A stretch of DNA of 23,024 nt from CAZHGD01 sp964531735 (GTDB lineage: Bacteria > Armatimonadota > UBA10988). The position numbers and the translations under genes were made by a program. Under the pieces are notes generated by a model that saw nothing but the letters and a program-made list of their open reading frames with translations, was not told the origin of the DNA and did no database searches. How positions within the stretch are numbered: position 1 is the first letter of the stretch; every line of letters begins with the position of its first letter. Location of the stretch: positions 1-23,024 of the forward strand of contig CAZHGD010000121.1 of assembly GCA_964531735.1 (NCBI GenBank), in the 5' to 3' direction. This document shows, piece after piece, positions 15,301-22,493 of the stretch.

Positions 15301-17050
15301 GGTGGTCAACCGGCTGCGGTTCAACACCGTCAAGGCGCCGGGGAAGCCGCGCTATAACGGCATCATGGTGCGCTCGGCCGTCTGGCGGCCGCTCGAAGAG
15401 CAGGCTTACCGGATGCTCTTCGACGAGTTCGGCAAGCGCAACCCGGTGGCTGGGCGGGCCTGGTTCTACACCAGCGAGCTGGGCGAACAGAGCTTCGTCA
15501 ACGTGACTTCGACCAAGTCGCGGACCGGCTATGACGCCAAGGCCATCTGCGGCCTGACGCCGGGCGAGGCGGGGGTCAGCCGCATCCACGAGGCCCTGAA
15601 GTACCAGACCAAGAGTCGCTGGTTCCGCGACGACGACCGCTATGTCTGCGTGCTGCCCGAGGGCATCGCCGACGCCTTCAACATCGACGAGAAGGACATC
15701 GGCAACACCACGGTGCGCATCAACGGCATCGAGTTCCAACTCATCGGCGTGTTCGACAACGCCAAGCTGAAGAAGGTGGAGGACCTGGACAGCGAGATGC
15801 TGACCCCGGTCGACTTCATCATGATGCAGCAGATGCAGGGCTCGCAGGGCGGCGCCAAGAGTGGCGAGGCGGAGCAGGGCTTCCAGGAGTACCTGCACCT
15901 CACGCCGGACGCGACGGTGTTCATCCCGTTCGAGACGCTGATCAACATGGGCGGCACGCTCCGGTCGATCGCCATCGACTTCGCCGGCGAGTCGAGCCTC
16001 AAGGAGGCCAAGGCCGCCAAGGGCGTCGAGGACCTCGTCAAGGCGGTGCAAACGAAGCTGGACGGCCTGATGCCGCGTCTGGCGTTCAACCTCTACGCCG
16101 GCAAGGGCGGCGAGATTGTCCGCTACAGTTCGGTCAACTCGACCTCGGTGTCGGGCTTTGCCGATCTACTCATCCCGATCGCCATCGCGGCCCTGATCGT
16201 CTTGAACACGATGCTCGGTGCGGTGTACGAGCGGCTGGGCGAGATCGGCATCTTCTCCAGCATCGGCCTGGCGCCGTCACACGTGGCGGTGCTGTTCCTG
16301 GCCGAGGCGCTGGTCTACTCGATCATCGGCGCCATTCTGGGCTACCTGGTCGGTCAGGTGATGTCGTTCGTCCTGGCGAGTACCGGCTGGCTGGCCGGCT
16401 TGTCGCTGAACTACTCGTCGTTGGCGGCGATCTGGTCGACGTTCGTGGTCATCGTGGTGGTGTTCCTGTCGACGCTCTACCCGGCGAAGAAGGCCGGCGA
16501 GGTGGCCACCCCGGGTGTCGAGCGCCGCTGGCAGGTGCCCGATCCCGACGGCGACCTGTGGACGGTGCCACTGCCGTTCTCGGTGACCGGCAAGCAGGCC
16601 ATGGCGATGAACAAGTTCATGGCCGAGTGGTTCAACGCCTACGAGGAGTACAGCATCGGTGACTTCGTGACCGAGAGCACCGAGCTGCACACGGTCGAAG
16701 GCGAGTACGGCACCGGCTACGAGATCAAGTTGATGGCCTGGCTGGCCCCGTTCGACCTGGGCGTGAGCCAGCACGTGACGCTGCGCACGACGGCCATCGA
16801 CATGAAGGACGTCTACGTCATCGACATCGTGCTCCGGCGCGAGAGCGGCGACGTCAGCAGTTGGATGCGCGTCAACCGGCGGTTCCTGAACACCCTGCGC
16901 AAGCAGTTCCTGATCTGGCGCACCATCGGCGCCGAGGAGAAGGAGCTCTACCTGCTGGAGGAAGAGGACCGCGCGGAGCACCGCCGGCGCCTGATGTCGG
17001 GTGCGCCGGTGACGGGTGACGATGGCGAAGCGGACGGCGAGTCAGCGTGA
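12314..17050 (+). CDS. Signal peptide / degenerate M28 peptidase-like domain / FtsX-type permease fusion
   Basis: A 1578-residue envelope protein. A signal peptide (1-30, ending GSALAQA) leads to an extracytoplasmic M28/PA-like region (about 50-500). VVLEAFYDS (270-278) and LTAGHFQGLAGS (318-329) align with the M28 zinc-site segments, but the usual His is Phe275, the Asp of GADDNASG is missing, and the Glu pair is His322-Phe323, so it is probably not a zinc peptidase. A beta-rich region follows (about 510-760), then membrane segments near 852-932. An FtsX/MacB-like permease has helices at about 974-997, 1280-1306, 1324-1354 and 1366-1393, with RRRPLRTALT and VYERLGEIGIFSSIGL typical of the family. 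A soluble tail of about 180 residues ends the protein. No ABC ATPase gene is present in the window. ATG 12314 has GGAAAGG nine bases upstream. Confidence 0.85.
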   Translation: MIVSRRLPVWPRVAVVWGLVLLAAGSALAQAPTVSAADRARFSAIAASLDEQQLRSYVEELVKLKSRVTGYPGCDQAAIYLREQLERLGVQDVRTMDFQVPVPVDNGAELEVLDQDHKPVKQFAMQPLWPNLVRTSQLPPSGITGQLVYGAGSQLGDYDGKDIEHGIALVDFNCGTDWFNAPRLGAQAVVFIEPEDTVRGEVEAKFSSIPTDMPRFYLARRHADELLTLLETRPNLEVRLRCQMPWTLRPARNIIATIPGTSPQLAGQTVVLEAFYDSISVVPSEAPGAESALGVATLLELTRLLMAKPPARTVRLLLTAGHFQGLAGSREYLDRNFQALTDGSDSISLWSALDLGSKTQGVGMFYKGNFINQREEVRQKFADLGRVCRERSEIIAECLGETPESTFADGINPVQGKTWSNYIPGKAAFGSEFFTCAGGLGVAFCTIDDSRPKVDTPFDTVDKVDFDRVSKQARFLACLYDVVLNEETVPLPDRASLSRIHGQGGFATVAGNVAQFDPRESFIPDKPVSGSLAVLRTPSKSYMGVRGNLIEMVHGSDARFEFRGVPPSSSGWSSGGGRVTVEAYRLDPQNGQIRFAPDRGTNGAVAYPIDIGVDISRREMTVVVFECVSVAMYELIDPQTMEVLKTINIYDGRTDSEPQMYGYTLVKPEPWQSHVETTAVVFARPGSRFKVVMGAGLAAKRFILLNSYPSKAAVPNDPQHFPRVAGDREAAQGFGYEVQTTGAYIPADKLATKEPRVTPAIYYTPYMTATDMWNLDEFRIRRLARFRIINEKLNDLHQRAGEHLGTVQGKGDNARKALEEKRFRDFAALSRAAHGFESRAYPDVQKTADDVVKGVVFYLALLLPFAYFAERLIFARPQITRQVREFALIFLGVFVIFSQVHPAFKITMNPVIILLAFIMLALSMLVIGIITGKFEEQLKELQRQMGGTHSADIGRMGVAAAAFSLGISNMRRRPLRTALTCVTLVLLTFTVLSFTSVVNRLRFNTVKAPGKPRYNGIMVRSAVWRPLEEQAYRMLFDEFGKRNPVAGRAWFYTSELGEQSFVNVTSTKSRTGYDAKAICGLTPGEAGVSRIHEALKYQTKSRWFRDDDRYVCVLPEGIADAFNIDEKDIGNTTVRINGIEFQLIGVFDNAKLKKVEDLDSEMLTPVDFIMMQQMQGSQGGAKSGEAEQGFQEYLHLTPDATVFIPFETLINMGGTLRSIAIDFAGESSLKEAKAAKGVEDLVKAVQTKLDGLMPRLAFNLYAGKGGEIVRYSSVNSTSVSGFADLLIPIAIAALIVLNTMLGAVYERLGEIGIFSSIGLAPSHVAVLFLAEALVYSIIGAILGYLVGQVMSFVLASTGWLAGLSLNYSSLAAIWSTFVVIVVVFLSTLYPAKKAGEVATPGVERRWQVPDPDGDLWTVPLPFSVTGKQAMAMNKFMAEWFNAYEEYSIGDFVTESTELHTVEGEYGTGYEIKLMAWLAPFDLGVSQHVTLRTTAIDMKDVYVIDIVLRRESGDVSSWMRVNRRFLNTLRKQFLIWRTIGAEEKELYLLEEEDRAEHRRRLMSGAPVTGDDGEADGESA

Positions 17051-17117
17051 GCGCCGCGACGGCAGGAGCCTGGTGGGATATGGTGAAGCCCGCTGAACTG
17101 GGCGGGAGGCAGTACGG

Positions 17118-19097
17118 TTGAGACTCGACCCTGAACTCCAGATCTACCGCGACTTGATGGAGCGGCCGACCGAATTCGAGGACGGCTTCGACATCAAGAC
17201 GATCATCGGGATGCTGTTCCTCGGCTTCTGCGTCCTCCCAGGCTCCATCTATCTGGGCCTGGTGATGGGCTCCGACCTCGGGTCGGCGGCCGAGTGGACC
17301 ACCATCATCCTGTTCGCCGAACTGGCTCGCCGCTCGTTCACCAAGCTGACCCGACAGGAGATCTACGTCCTGTTCTATGTGGCCAGCCACCTGGTGCGAA
17401 CCAGCGGCACGCTACAGATCGCCGGCGGCTACTTCGGCTGGATGATCTACAACCAGTACTTCGCCTACTCCCAGGCGGCGAAGGGGTTCGGCATCTCGGA
17501 CCAGATACCGCGCTGGGTGGTGCCGCCAGAGAACTCGATGGCGCTGGTGGAACGCTCGTTCCTCCATCCCGACTGGCGCATCCCGATCATGCTGGCCATC
17601 GCGATCTCGCTGGTCGAACGGCTGAGCTGGTACGGGTTCGGCTACAGCCTGTTCCGGATCACCTCGGACATGGAGAACCTGCCGTTCCCGATGGCGCCGA
17701 TCGCGGCCCAGGGCATCACGGCGTTGGCCGAGGTGACCAATAAGAGCGAGACCTGGCGCTGGCGCATGTTCGCGGTGGGCGCCATGGGCGGCGTGTGCTT
17801 CGGTATCGTCTACGTCGGTATCCCGTCGGTGACCGGCGCGATCCTGTCGAAGCCGCTGCAGTTGATACCCATCCCGTTCCTTGACCTGACCCAGAAGACG
17901 GAGTCGTTCCTACCGGCGACGGCGACGGGCATCACACTCAACCTGCAGAACGTGCTGGTGGGTACGGTGATCCCGTTCTGGTCGGTGATCGGCGCCTTCC
18001 TCGCGGCGGCCGGCACCATCTTCTTCAACCCGCGGCTGTATGAGCACGGCTACATGCCGACCTGGCGCTACGGCATGGACGCCATCCAGACCAGCTTCGC
18101 CACGAGTATCGACTTCTGGCTGAGTTGGGGCCTGGGCATCGCCTTGGCGCTGGCCGTGGTGTCGATGGTGGACGTCGGCATCGGCTGGGTCGCCGAGCGG
18201 CGGCGGCGCAAACTGGAAGGCCGGCGCGAGGTGCGCTGGAAGGTGCCCGAAGGCCGCGGCGACATCCCGTTGCCGCTGTCGCTCGGCATGTTCGTGGTGG
18301 CGGCGGTGTTCTACATCGTGCTCTGCCGCATCCTCATCCCGAACTTCCCGTGGATCTACTTCGTGTTCTTCGGGCTCATCTGGACGCCGATCGAGAGCTA
18401 CGTCAGTGCCCGCGTGCGCGGCATTGCCGGCCAGTACATCGGCATCCCGTACGAGCGCGAGGCGGCGTTCATCCTGTCGGGCTACAAGGGCGTCGACATC
18501 TGGTTCGCGCCGATCCCGGCCAAGAACTACGCCGGTCTGGCGGAGCAGTTCCGCGTGGTCGAACTCACCGGCACGCGGTTCACCTCCATCATCTGGGCCG
18601 AGGTCTGGATGTTCCCGATCCTGCTCATCGCCAGCTTCGTCTACTGGCAGTTCCTGTGGAAGATGGCGGAGATCCCGAGCGTTCAGTACCCCTACGCGCA
18701 GAAGTTCTGGCAGTTGGCTTCGCTGAACCAGGCACTGTGGTACACGGCCACCGCCGAAGGTAACTCGCAGCTCCTGAAGGCGCTGAAGTGGGAGATCGTC
18801 GGGGCGGCGTTCGCCGGGGCGTCCATCACCTACGCGCTGTTCTCGCTGTTCCGCCTGCCGATCACCATGATCTACGGGTTCATCCGTGGTCTGGGCAGCC
18901 TGCCGATGAGCATCTTCCCCGAGATGATCGGCGCGCTGATCGCGCAGTTCTACCTGATCCCGCGGTTCGGCGTGAAGCAGTGGAAGCTGTACGCGACGGT
19001 GCTCATGGCCGGGTTCTCCTGCGGCATGGGCCTGATCGGCATGGCCTGCGTGGCCATCGCGATGATCCAGCGGAGCGTCTCGCAGCTACCCTTCTAG
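17118..19097 (+). CDS. Large polytopic membrane protein, OPT-like transporter
   Basis: 659 residues with roughly a dozen or more hydrophobic helices and short loops. The segment YGFGYSLFRITSDMENLPF followed by PMAPIAAQGITAL, and the overall size, recall oligopeptide transporter (OPT/YSL)-like families, including uncharacterised membrane families common in Armatimonadota and Planctomycetota. The assignment is by resemblance only. The N-terminal 25 residues are cytosol-like and there is no cleavable signal peptide. The start is TTG 17118, with GGGAGG eight bases upstream; that Shine-Dalgarno lies in a small potential hairpin (CCCGC...GCGGG) that could limit initiation. It follows the M28-FtsX fusion by 67 bases in the same direction, suggesting joint expression and a shared role in peptide or envelope handling (inference). 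Confidence 0.7.
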   Translation: MRLDPELQIYRDLMERPTEFEDGFDIKTIIGMLFLGFCVLPGSIYLGLVMGSDLGSAAEWTTIILFAELARRSFTKLTRQEIYVLFYVASHLVRTSGTLQIAGGYFGWMIYNQYFAYSQAAKGFGISDQIPRWVVPPENSMALVERSFLHPDWRIPIMLAIAISLVERLSWYGFGYSLFRITSDMENLPFPMAPIAAQGITALAEVTNKSETWRWRMFAVGAMGGVCFGIVYVGIPSVTGAILSKPLQLIPIPFLDLTQKTESFLPATATGITLNLQNVLVGTVIPFWSVIGAFLAAAGTIFFNPRLYEHGYMPTWRYGMDAIQTSFATSIDFWLSWGLGIALALAVVSMVDVGIGWVAERRRRKLEGRREVRWKVPEGRGDIPLPLSLGMFVVAAVFYIVLCRILIPNFPWIYFVFFGLIWTPIESYVSARVRGIAGQYIGIPYEREAAFILSGYKGVDIWFAPIPAKNYAGLAEQFRVVELTGTRFTSIIWAEVWMFPILLIASFVYWQFLWKMAEIPSVQYPYAQKFWQLASLNQALWYTATAEGNSQLLKALKWEIVGAAFAGASITYALFSLFRLPITMIYGFIRGLGSLPMSIFPEMIGALIAQFYLIPRFGVKQWKLYATVLMAGFSCGMGLIGMACVAIAMIQRSVSQLPF

Positions 19098-19113
19098 ATG
19101 CGGAGAGCTAGCG

Positions 19114-20112
19114 ATGTCCGGCGACCGCGTGCGCGTGGCCCAGGTCGGTGTGGGTGGCATGGGCTTGGCCCACGTGCGCGCGGTGGCGGCCAGTACACGG
19201 GCCACAATGGTCGGCGTGTGCGACGTCTCCGAGGCGGCGGTGGCGGCGGCGCAGGCCGTGGCTCCGGCACCGGCGTTCGACAGTCTCGACGAATTGCTGG
19301 CGACGGCGCAGCCCGACGCGCTGATCCTGGTGCTGCCTCACGACCTCTACCCGGCTGCCGTGGCGCTGGCGGCGGAGCACCGGGTGGCGGTCCTGAAAGA
19401 GAAGCCGTTCGCGCGGAACCTGGCCGATGCCGAGGCCATGCACCGTGCGGTAACCAGCGCCGGCATCCCGTTCCTCTGTGGGGCGCAGCGCCAGTTCGCC
19501 AAGCCGTTCGCCGAAGCGCGACGTCTGCTGGACGAGGGCGCGGTGGGCGACGTTTTCCTGACGCAGGGCGCCATCTTCTATCCGTGGCAGCTCGACTCGA
19601 CGCGGTGGTCGTGGCGTGGTGAGCGTGAGCGTAGCGGCGGCATCGCGGTGGTCGACAGCGGCTGGCACTCACTCGACGCCATCGTCTGGCTCAAGGGCCT
19701 GCCGACGTCGGTCTACTGCCGCACGGGCAGCATGAGGGCGGCGGACGGGCCGTACGAGGTGGACGACAAGGCGGTGGTCGTGTTCGACTTCGCCGACGGG
19801 TCGATCGGCTCCATGTCGGCCTGCTACGTGACGGTGCCCAGCCGGTACGAGTTGCGCCTGCACGGGACCCAGGGCACCCTTGACCTGACGCCCGAGCGAT
19901 TGCGCCTGCACCCGCGCCCGAGCGGTGCGGTGACCGAGGTGCTCGACGACGGCGCCGACGTGATCGCGGCGCAGTTCGAGCATTTCCTGGACGTTCTGCT
20001 CGCGGGAGCACGCCCACGCGTCGGCATCGAGGAGGCGCTGCGCTTGCAGCGCGTGGTCGAGGCGGCGTACCAATCGGCGGCCAGCGGCCAACGGGTCGAT
20101 CTCCAGTGGTAG
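19114..20112 (+). CDS. Gfo/Idh/MocA family NAD(P)-dependent oxidoreductase
   Basis: Enzymes of this family oxidise or reduce sugars, inositols and related cyclic polyols with NAD(P). The 332-residue protein has an N-terminal Rossmann fold with VGVGGMG (11-17), the family EKP motif at 96-98 (LKEKPFARN), and a C-terminal alpha/beta domain containing DSGWHSLD (181-188), in which His185 is the likely catalytic residue. The length is normal for the family. ATG 19114 has GGAGAG six bases upstream and lies 16 bases after the transporter stop. The substrate is unknown. It may work with the TIM-barrel isomerase gene at 10007 in sugar metabolism, since such pairs are common, but the two are not adjacent here. 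Confidence 0.92.
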   Translation: MSGDRVRVAQVGVGGMGLAHVRAVAASTRATMVGVCDVSEAAVAAAQAVAPAPAFDSLDELLATAQPDALILVLPHDLYPAAVALAAEHRVAVLKEKPFARNLADAEAMHRAVTSAGIPFLCGAQRQFAKPFAEARRLLDEGAVGDVFLTQGAIFYPWQLDSTRWSWRGERERSGGIAVVDSGWHSLDAIVWLKGLPTSVYCRTGSMRAADGPYEVDDKAVVVFDFADGSIGSMSACYVTVPSRYELRLHGTQGTLDLTPERLRLHPRPSGAVTEVLDDGADVIAAQFEHFLDVLLAGARPRVGIEEALRLQRVVEAAYQSAASGQRVDLQW

Positions 20113-20137
20113 CGGCCTGCCGCCGGCGAGTTCGCTG

Positions 20138-20998
20138 ATGGCGGCGCCGCTGACCGAGCTGCTGGCCGGACACTCACAGGCGCTCTACGCCACCTGGCTG
20201 TGGTGCCGGCCATGGCGGACGCTGTTCGACGCCGGCGAAGGCGTCGCCGGTGGCCTGCAGAACACGGTGTTCGCGGTGCGTCACCTGTTTCTCTCACACG
20301 GCCACCTCGACCACCTCAGCGGCCTGCCGACACTGCTGAACATCCGCAACAACGGTCTGGGCGACACCACGCAGCCACTGACCATCGGCTACCCGCGCGG
20401 CGACCACTTTGTTGGCCTGATGCGCGACTACTTGCGGCGCAGCGTCACCACGACCGAACTGCCGGTGGAGTGGCTGCCGCTGGCCGACGGGTCGCGCACG
20501 CCACTGGAACCGACGCGGAGCGTCGAGGCCTTTGCGACGACCCATGCGCCAGGGCAACTGACGCTGGGATACCGCGTCGTGGAGCACCGACACCGGCGCC
20601 GGCCGGAGCTGGCGGGCCTCGACGAGGGCGCCCTGCGCCAACTGGCGCGCTCGGCGGGCCGTGACGCGGTGCAGGAGCCTTACGACCATCCGTTGTTCGT
20701 CTACAGCGGCGACGCGCTGGCCCCGGCGGTCGAGGTGCTGCGGCAGGCCGACGTGGCCTGTCTGGACGCGACCTTCGTGTCGGCGGCCGACCGCGAGCGG
20801 CCGACCCACGCCACTTTCGACGAGGTGGTCGAAGCGGCGGCCGCCGCCGAAGTGCGCTGCCTGGTGCTGATGCACCTGTCGGGGCGGTACCAGCGTCGCG
20901 AGGCGCTGACCGCGGCCGCGGCGGCCCGAGCGCGCCACGGGTTTGCCGGTGAGCTGTATGTGCTCTGGCGCGAGCGGTTGCTGCGCGTCGACGAGTAG
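20138..20998 (+). CDS. RNase Z-like metallo-beta-lactamase-fold hydrolase
   Basis: 286 residues with the beta-lactamase-fold zinc motif HGHLDH (54-59) inside FLSHGHLDHLSGLP, which is the RNase Z/ElaC pattern. Other ligands fit the same family: His136 (THAPGQLTLGYR), Asp192 (YSGDA), His224 (THATFDE) and His246 in LMHLSGRY, corresponding to the HxSxRY motif of RNase Z. RNase Z matures tRNA 3' ends. This protein lacks the long exosite arm and its N-terminus is short, so a different phosphodiesterase substrate is possible. ATG 20138 has only a weak purine-rich site upstream. It lies 25 bases after the oxidoreductase and is probably in the same operon. Confidence 0.85.
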   Translation: MAAPLTELLAGHSQALYATWLWCRPWRTLFDAGEGVAGGLQNTVFAVRHLFLSHGHLDHLSGLPTLLNIRNNGLGDTTQPLTIGYPRGDHFVGLMRDYLRRSVTTTELPVEWLPLADGSRTPLEPTRSVEAFATTHAPGQLTLGYRVVEHRHRRRPELAGLDEGALRQLARSAGRDAVQEPYDHPLFVYSGDALAPAVEVLRQADVACLDATFVSAADRERPTHATFDEVVEAAAAAEVRCLVLMHLSGRYQRREALTAAAAARARHGFAGELYVLWRERLLRVDE

Positions 20999-21051
20999 CG
21001 TGGGCGCTCGGGCCGTTCAGAGATTCTTAATGGCCAATCTTGGCTACGCCG

Positions 21052-21103
21052 TTGACAATAGTGTGGTATATGCCTGTAGGATGGCTTGTGGCCGTCCGGT
21101 TGC
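21052..21103 (+). promoter_or_regulatory. Candidate promoters upstream of the PEP-CTERM gene
   Basis: Two overlapping candidates. TTGACA (21052-21057) with TGTAGG 17 bases on is a sigma70-type site with a perfect -35 and poor -10. TGGCCG-N5-TTGC (21089-21103) has the GG-N10-GC spacing of sigma54 -24/-12 promoters. The leader to ATG 21203 would be about 90-120 bases. Neither is certain. Confidence 0.35.
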
Positions 21104-21202
21104 CCTGTGGTTTGGTGGCTGGAGTGGGCGGCTGAACGGTACGAGCAGTAGTGCCAAGCAGCGGCACGGGCTGGTTGGTCCTGCCGGCTGGAGGCTGACA
21201 CC

Positions 21203-22000
21203 ATGAAGCCGATGCGCTTGAACTCAGTGTTCGCAATGGCCGTGACGGTGCTGATGAGCGCCGCGGCGTTGGCCAGCCCGATCACGCTGGCCAATGGCAA
21301 CTCGACCGCGGTCATCGACCCGGACTCGCCGTTGGGCCTGACGGGCTGGACCGTTGATGGCGTCAGTCAGGCGAACACGCAGTCGTTCTGGTTCCGCGTC
21401 GGCACGCTCGGGCCCGAGTCCGCCGCCAGCACGGTGACGCACACGGTCACGCAGTTCAGCCCCGACAGCCTGCGCGTCACCTACTCCAACGCGCTCTTCA
21501 GCGTGACCACCAACTACTACCTGCTGGGTGGTACCAACGGCTCGAAGTTCTCGGACATCGCCGAGACGGTCAGCATCCAGAACCTCTCCGGCGCGGCCCT
21601 GGACTTCCACCTGTTCCAGTACACCGACCTGAACCTGGGTGGCGTGGCGACCGGCGACTCCCTGTGGCTCGATCCGGGCACCGGCAAGGCGACGCAGTGG
21701 AACAAGTACTGGCAACTCAGTGGCGTGGCCAGTATCACGCCGACCAGCTACCAGGCGGCGCTGACGCCGACGCTGGCGGCCAGCCTGGCGGACGCCAGCC
21801 CGACGCTGCTGACCAACTCGCCCGGGCCGGTCGGCCCCGGTGATGCCACCTGGGCCTACGAGTGGAACCGGACGCTGGGGGCCGGCGGCTCGATGGTCTT
21901 CAGCCTCGACTACACTATTTCGCCCATTCCTGAGCCCGGCACGGTGGCCATGCTGCTCCTCGGTCTGGGCGGCCTGGGCGTCTGGCGGCGGCGGCGCTAA
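21203..22000 (+). CDS. PEP-CTERM sorting-domain secreted protein
   Basis: A 265-residue exported protein. A signal peptide (1-25, hydrophobic core AMAVTVLMSAAALA) leads a Thr/Ser/Asn-rich beta-type region (about 26-235) with no recognised catalytic motif. The C-terminus has the PEP-CTERM tripartite signal: PEP at 243-245, a hydrophobic helix (about 248-261) and four terminal arginines. In PEP-CTERM systems an exosortase cleaves near PEP and the product is delivered to the envelope or extracellular matrix. No exosortase gene lies in the window. ATG 21203 has GGAGG eight bases upstream. Base composition matches its neighbours. It appears monocistronic, with its own 5' region and a hairpin after the stop. 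Confidence 0.92.
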   Translation: MKPMRLNSVFAMAVTVLMSAAALASPITLANGNSTAVIDPDSPLGLTGWTVDGVSQANTQSFWFRVGTLGPESAASTVTHTVTQFSPDSLRVTYSNALFSVTTNYYLLGGTNGSKFSDIAETVSIQNLSGAALDFHLFQYTDLNLGGVATGDSLWLDPGTGKATQWNKYWQLSGVASITPTSYQAALTPTLAASLADASPTLLTNSPGPVGPGDATWAYEWNRTLGAGGSMVFSLDYTISPIPEPGTVAMLLLGLGGLGVWRRRR

Positions 22001-22029
22001 GGGCGCTGCGGTCAGGCTACGAAGAGCTT

Positions 22030-22062
22030 CGACCGGCGCCGGGCACAGCCCGGCGCCGGTCG
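22030..22062 (+). terminator. Hairpin after the PEP-CTERM gene
   Basis: Perfect 15-base arms (22030-22044 and 22048-22062) around a 3-base loop, 30 bases past the stop codon. It is very stable but has no U-tract, so it may terminate imperfectly or protect the 3' end. Confidence 0.6.
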
Positions 22063-22162
22063 GTCGTACCGGGACACCGGCCTCGCCGACCTGCGCTGAC
22101 AGCATGGCGCATTGACCGGCGCCTGCGGTGTCGTCACGCGTGACGAGCCAGCGCCGAACGAC

Positions 22163-22189
22163 AGCCGGCGAGACGCCGGCGCTCCCAGG
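22163..22189 (-). repeat. REP-like element, copy 1
   Basis: On the minus strand it reads CCTGGGAGCGCCGGCG followed by TCTCGCCGGCT and is internally palindromic around GCCGGCG. It is nearly identical, in opposite orientation, to the element at 22356-22383 (one base insertion). Its placement in a non-coding gap fits a dispersed REP-type repeat. Confidence 0.6.
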
Positions 22190-22355
22190 TGGGCGCGTCC
22201 GCCGCTCGCAGGTAGGGGATGCGGCTGACGGTCGCTGATCGGACGAGTTCGGCTGGTCCTGGCCGCCAATGATCGGCGCGCCCCGCCTTCGGCGCACTCC
22301 GTCTCGGTGCGCAGGGCGTCCAGCCAACGCGGCGCTGCCCCGCAGCGCCGCCGTT

Positions 22356-22383
22356 CCTGGGAGCGCCGGCGTCCTCGCCGGCT
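22356..22383 (+). repeat. REP-like element, copy 2
   Basis: Same unit as the copy at 22163-22189 but on the plus strand, with one extra C after GCCGGCGT. The two copies are about 170 bases apart and inverted. Confidence 0.6.
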
Positions 22384-22420
22384 TCTTCCAGCACCAAGGC
22401 GTGGCCAGCCAGCGCCAGCG

Positions 22421-22447
22421 CCGGCTCCGGCTCCGGCTCCGGCTCCG
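22421..22447 (+). repeat. CCGGCT hexamer tandem repeat
   Basis: Four and a half perfect tandem copies of the hexamer CCGGCT. It lies outside any supported gene, about 50 bases past the 3' end of the minus-strand gene at 22494, and could vary in copy number by slippage. Confidence 0.85.
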
Positions 22448-22493
22448 TCGGACCGCTTCGTCGGCCCCGTGTTCGGCAATCAGTCGCCGAGCG

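Larger units (their letters stand above)
22001..22493. other. Non-coding interval with hairpin and dispersed GC-rich repeats
   Basis: No supported gene. It contains the 22030-22062 hairpin, an inverted pair of GGGAGCGCCGGCG-type elements (22163-22189 and 22356-22383) and a hexamer tandem repeat (22421-22447). The genes on either side converge on it. Confidence 0.7.

Noticed and set aside
12374..16051. Very long open frames on the minus strand (12374-14335 and 14372-16051)
   Set aside because: They are antisense shadows of the M28-FtsX gene: low-complexity His/Arg/Gly/Leu/Asp composition, no ribosome-binding sites, no recognisable motifs. The plus-strand protein has a signal peptide and clear family motifs.
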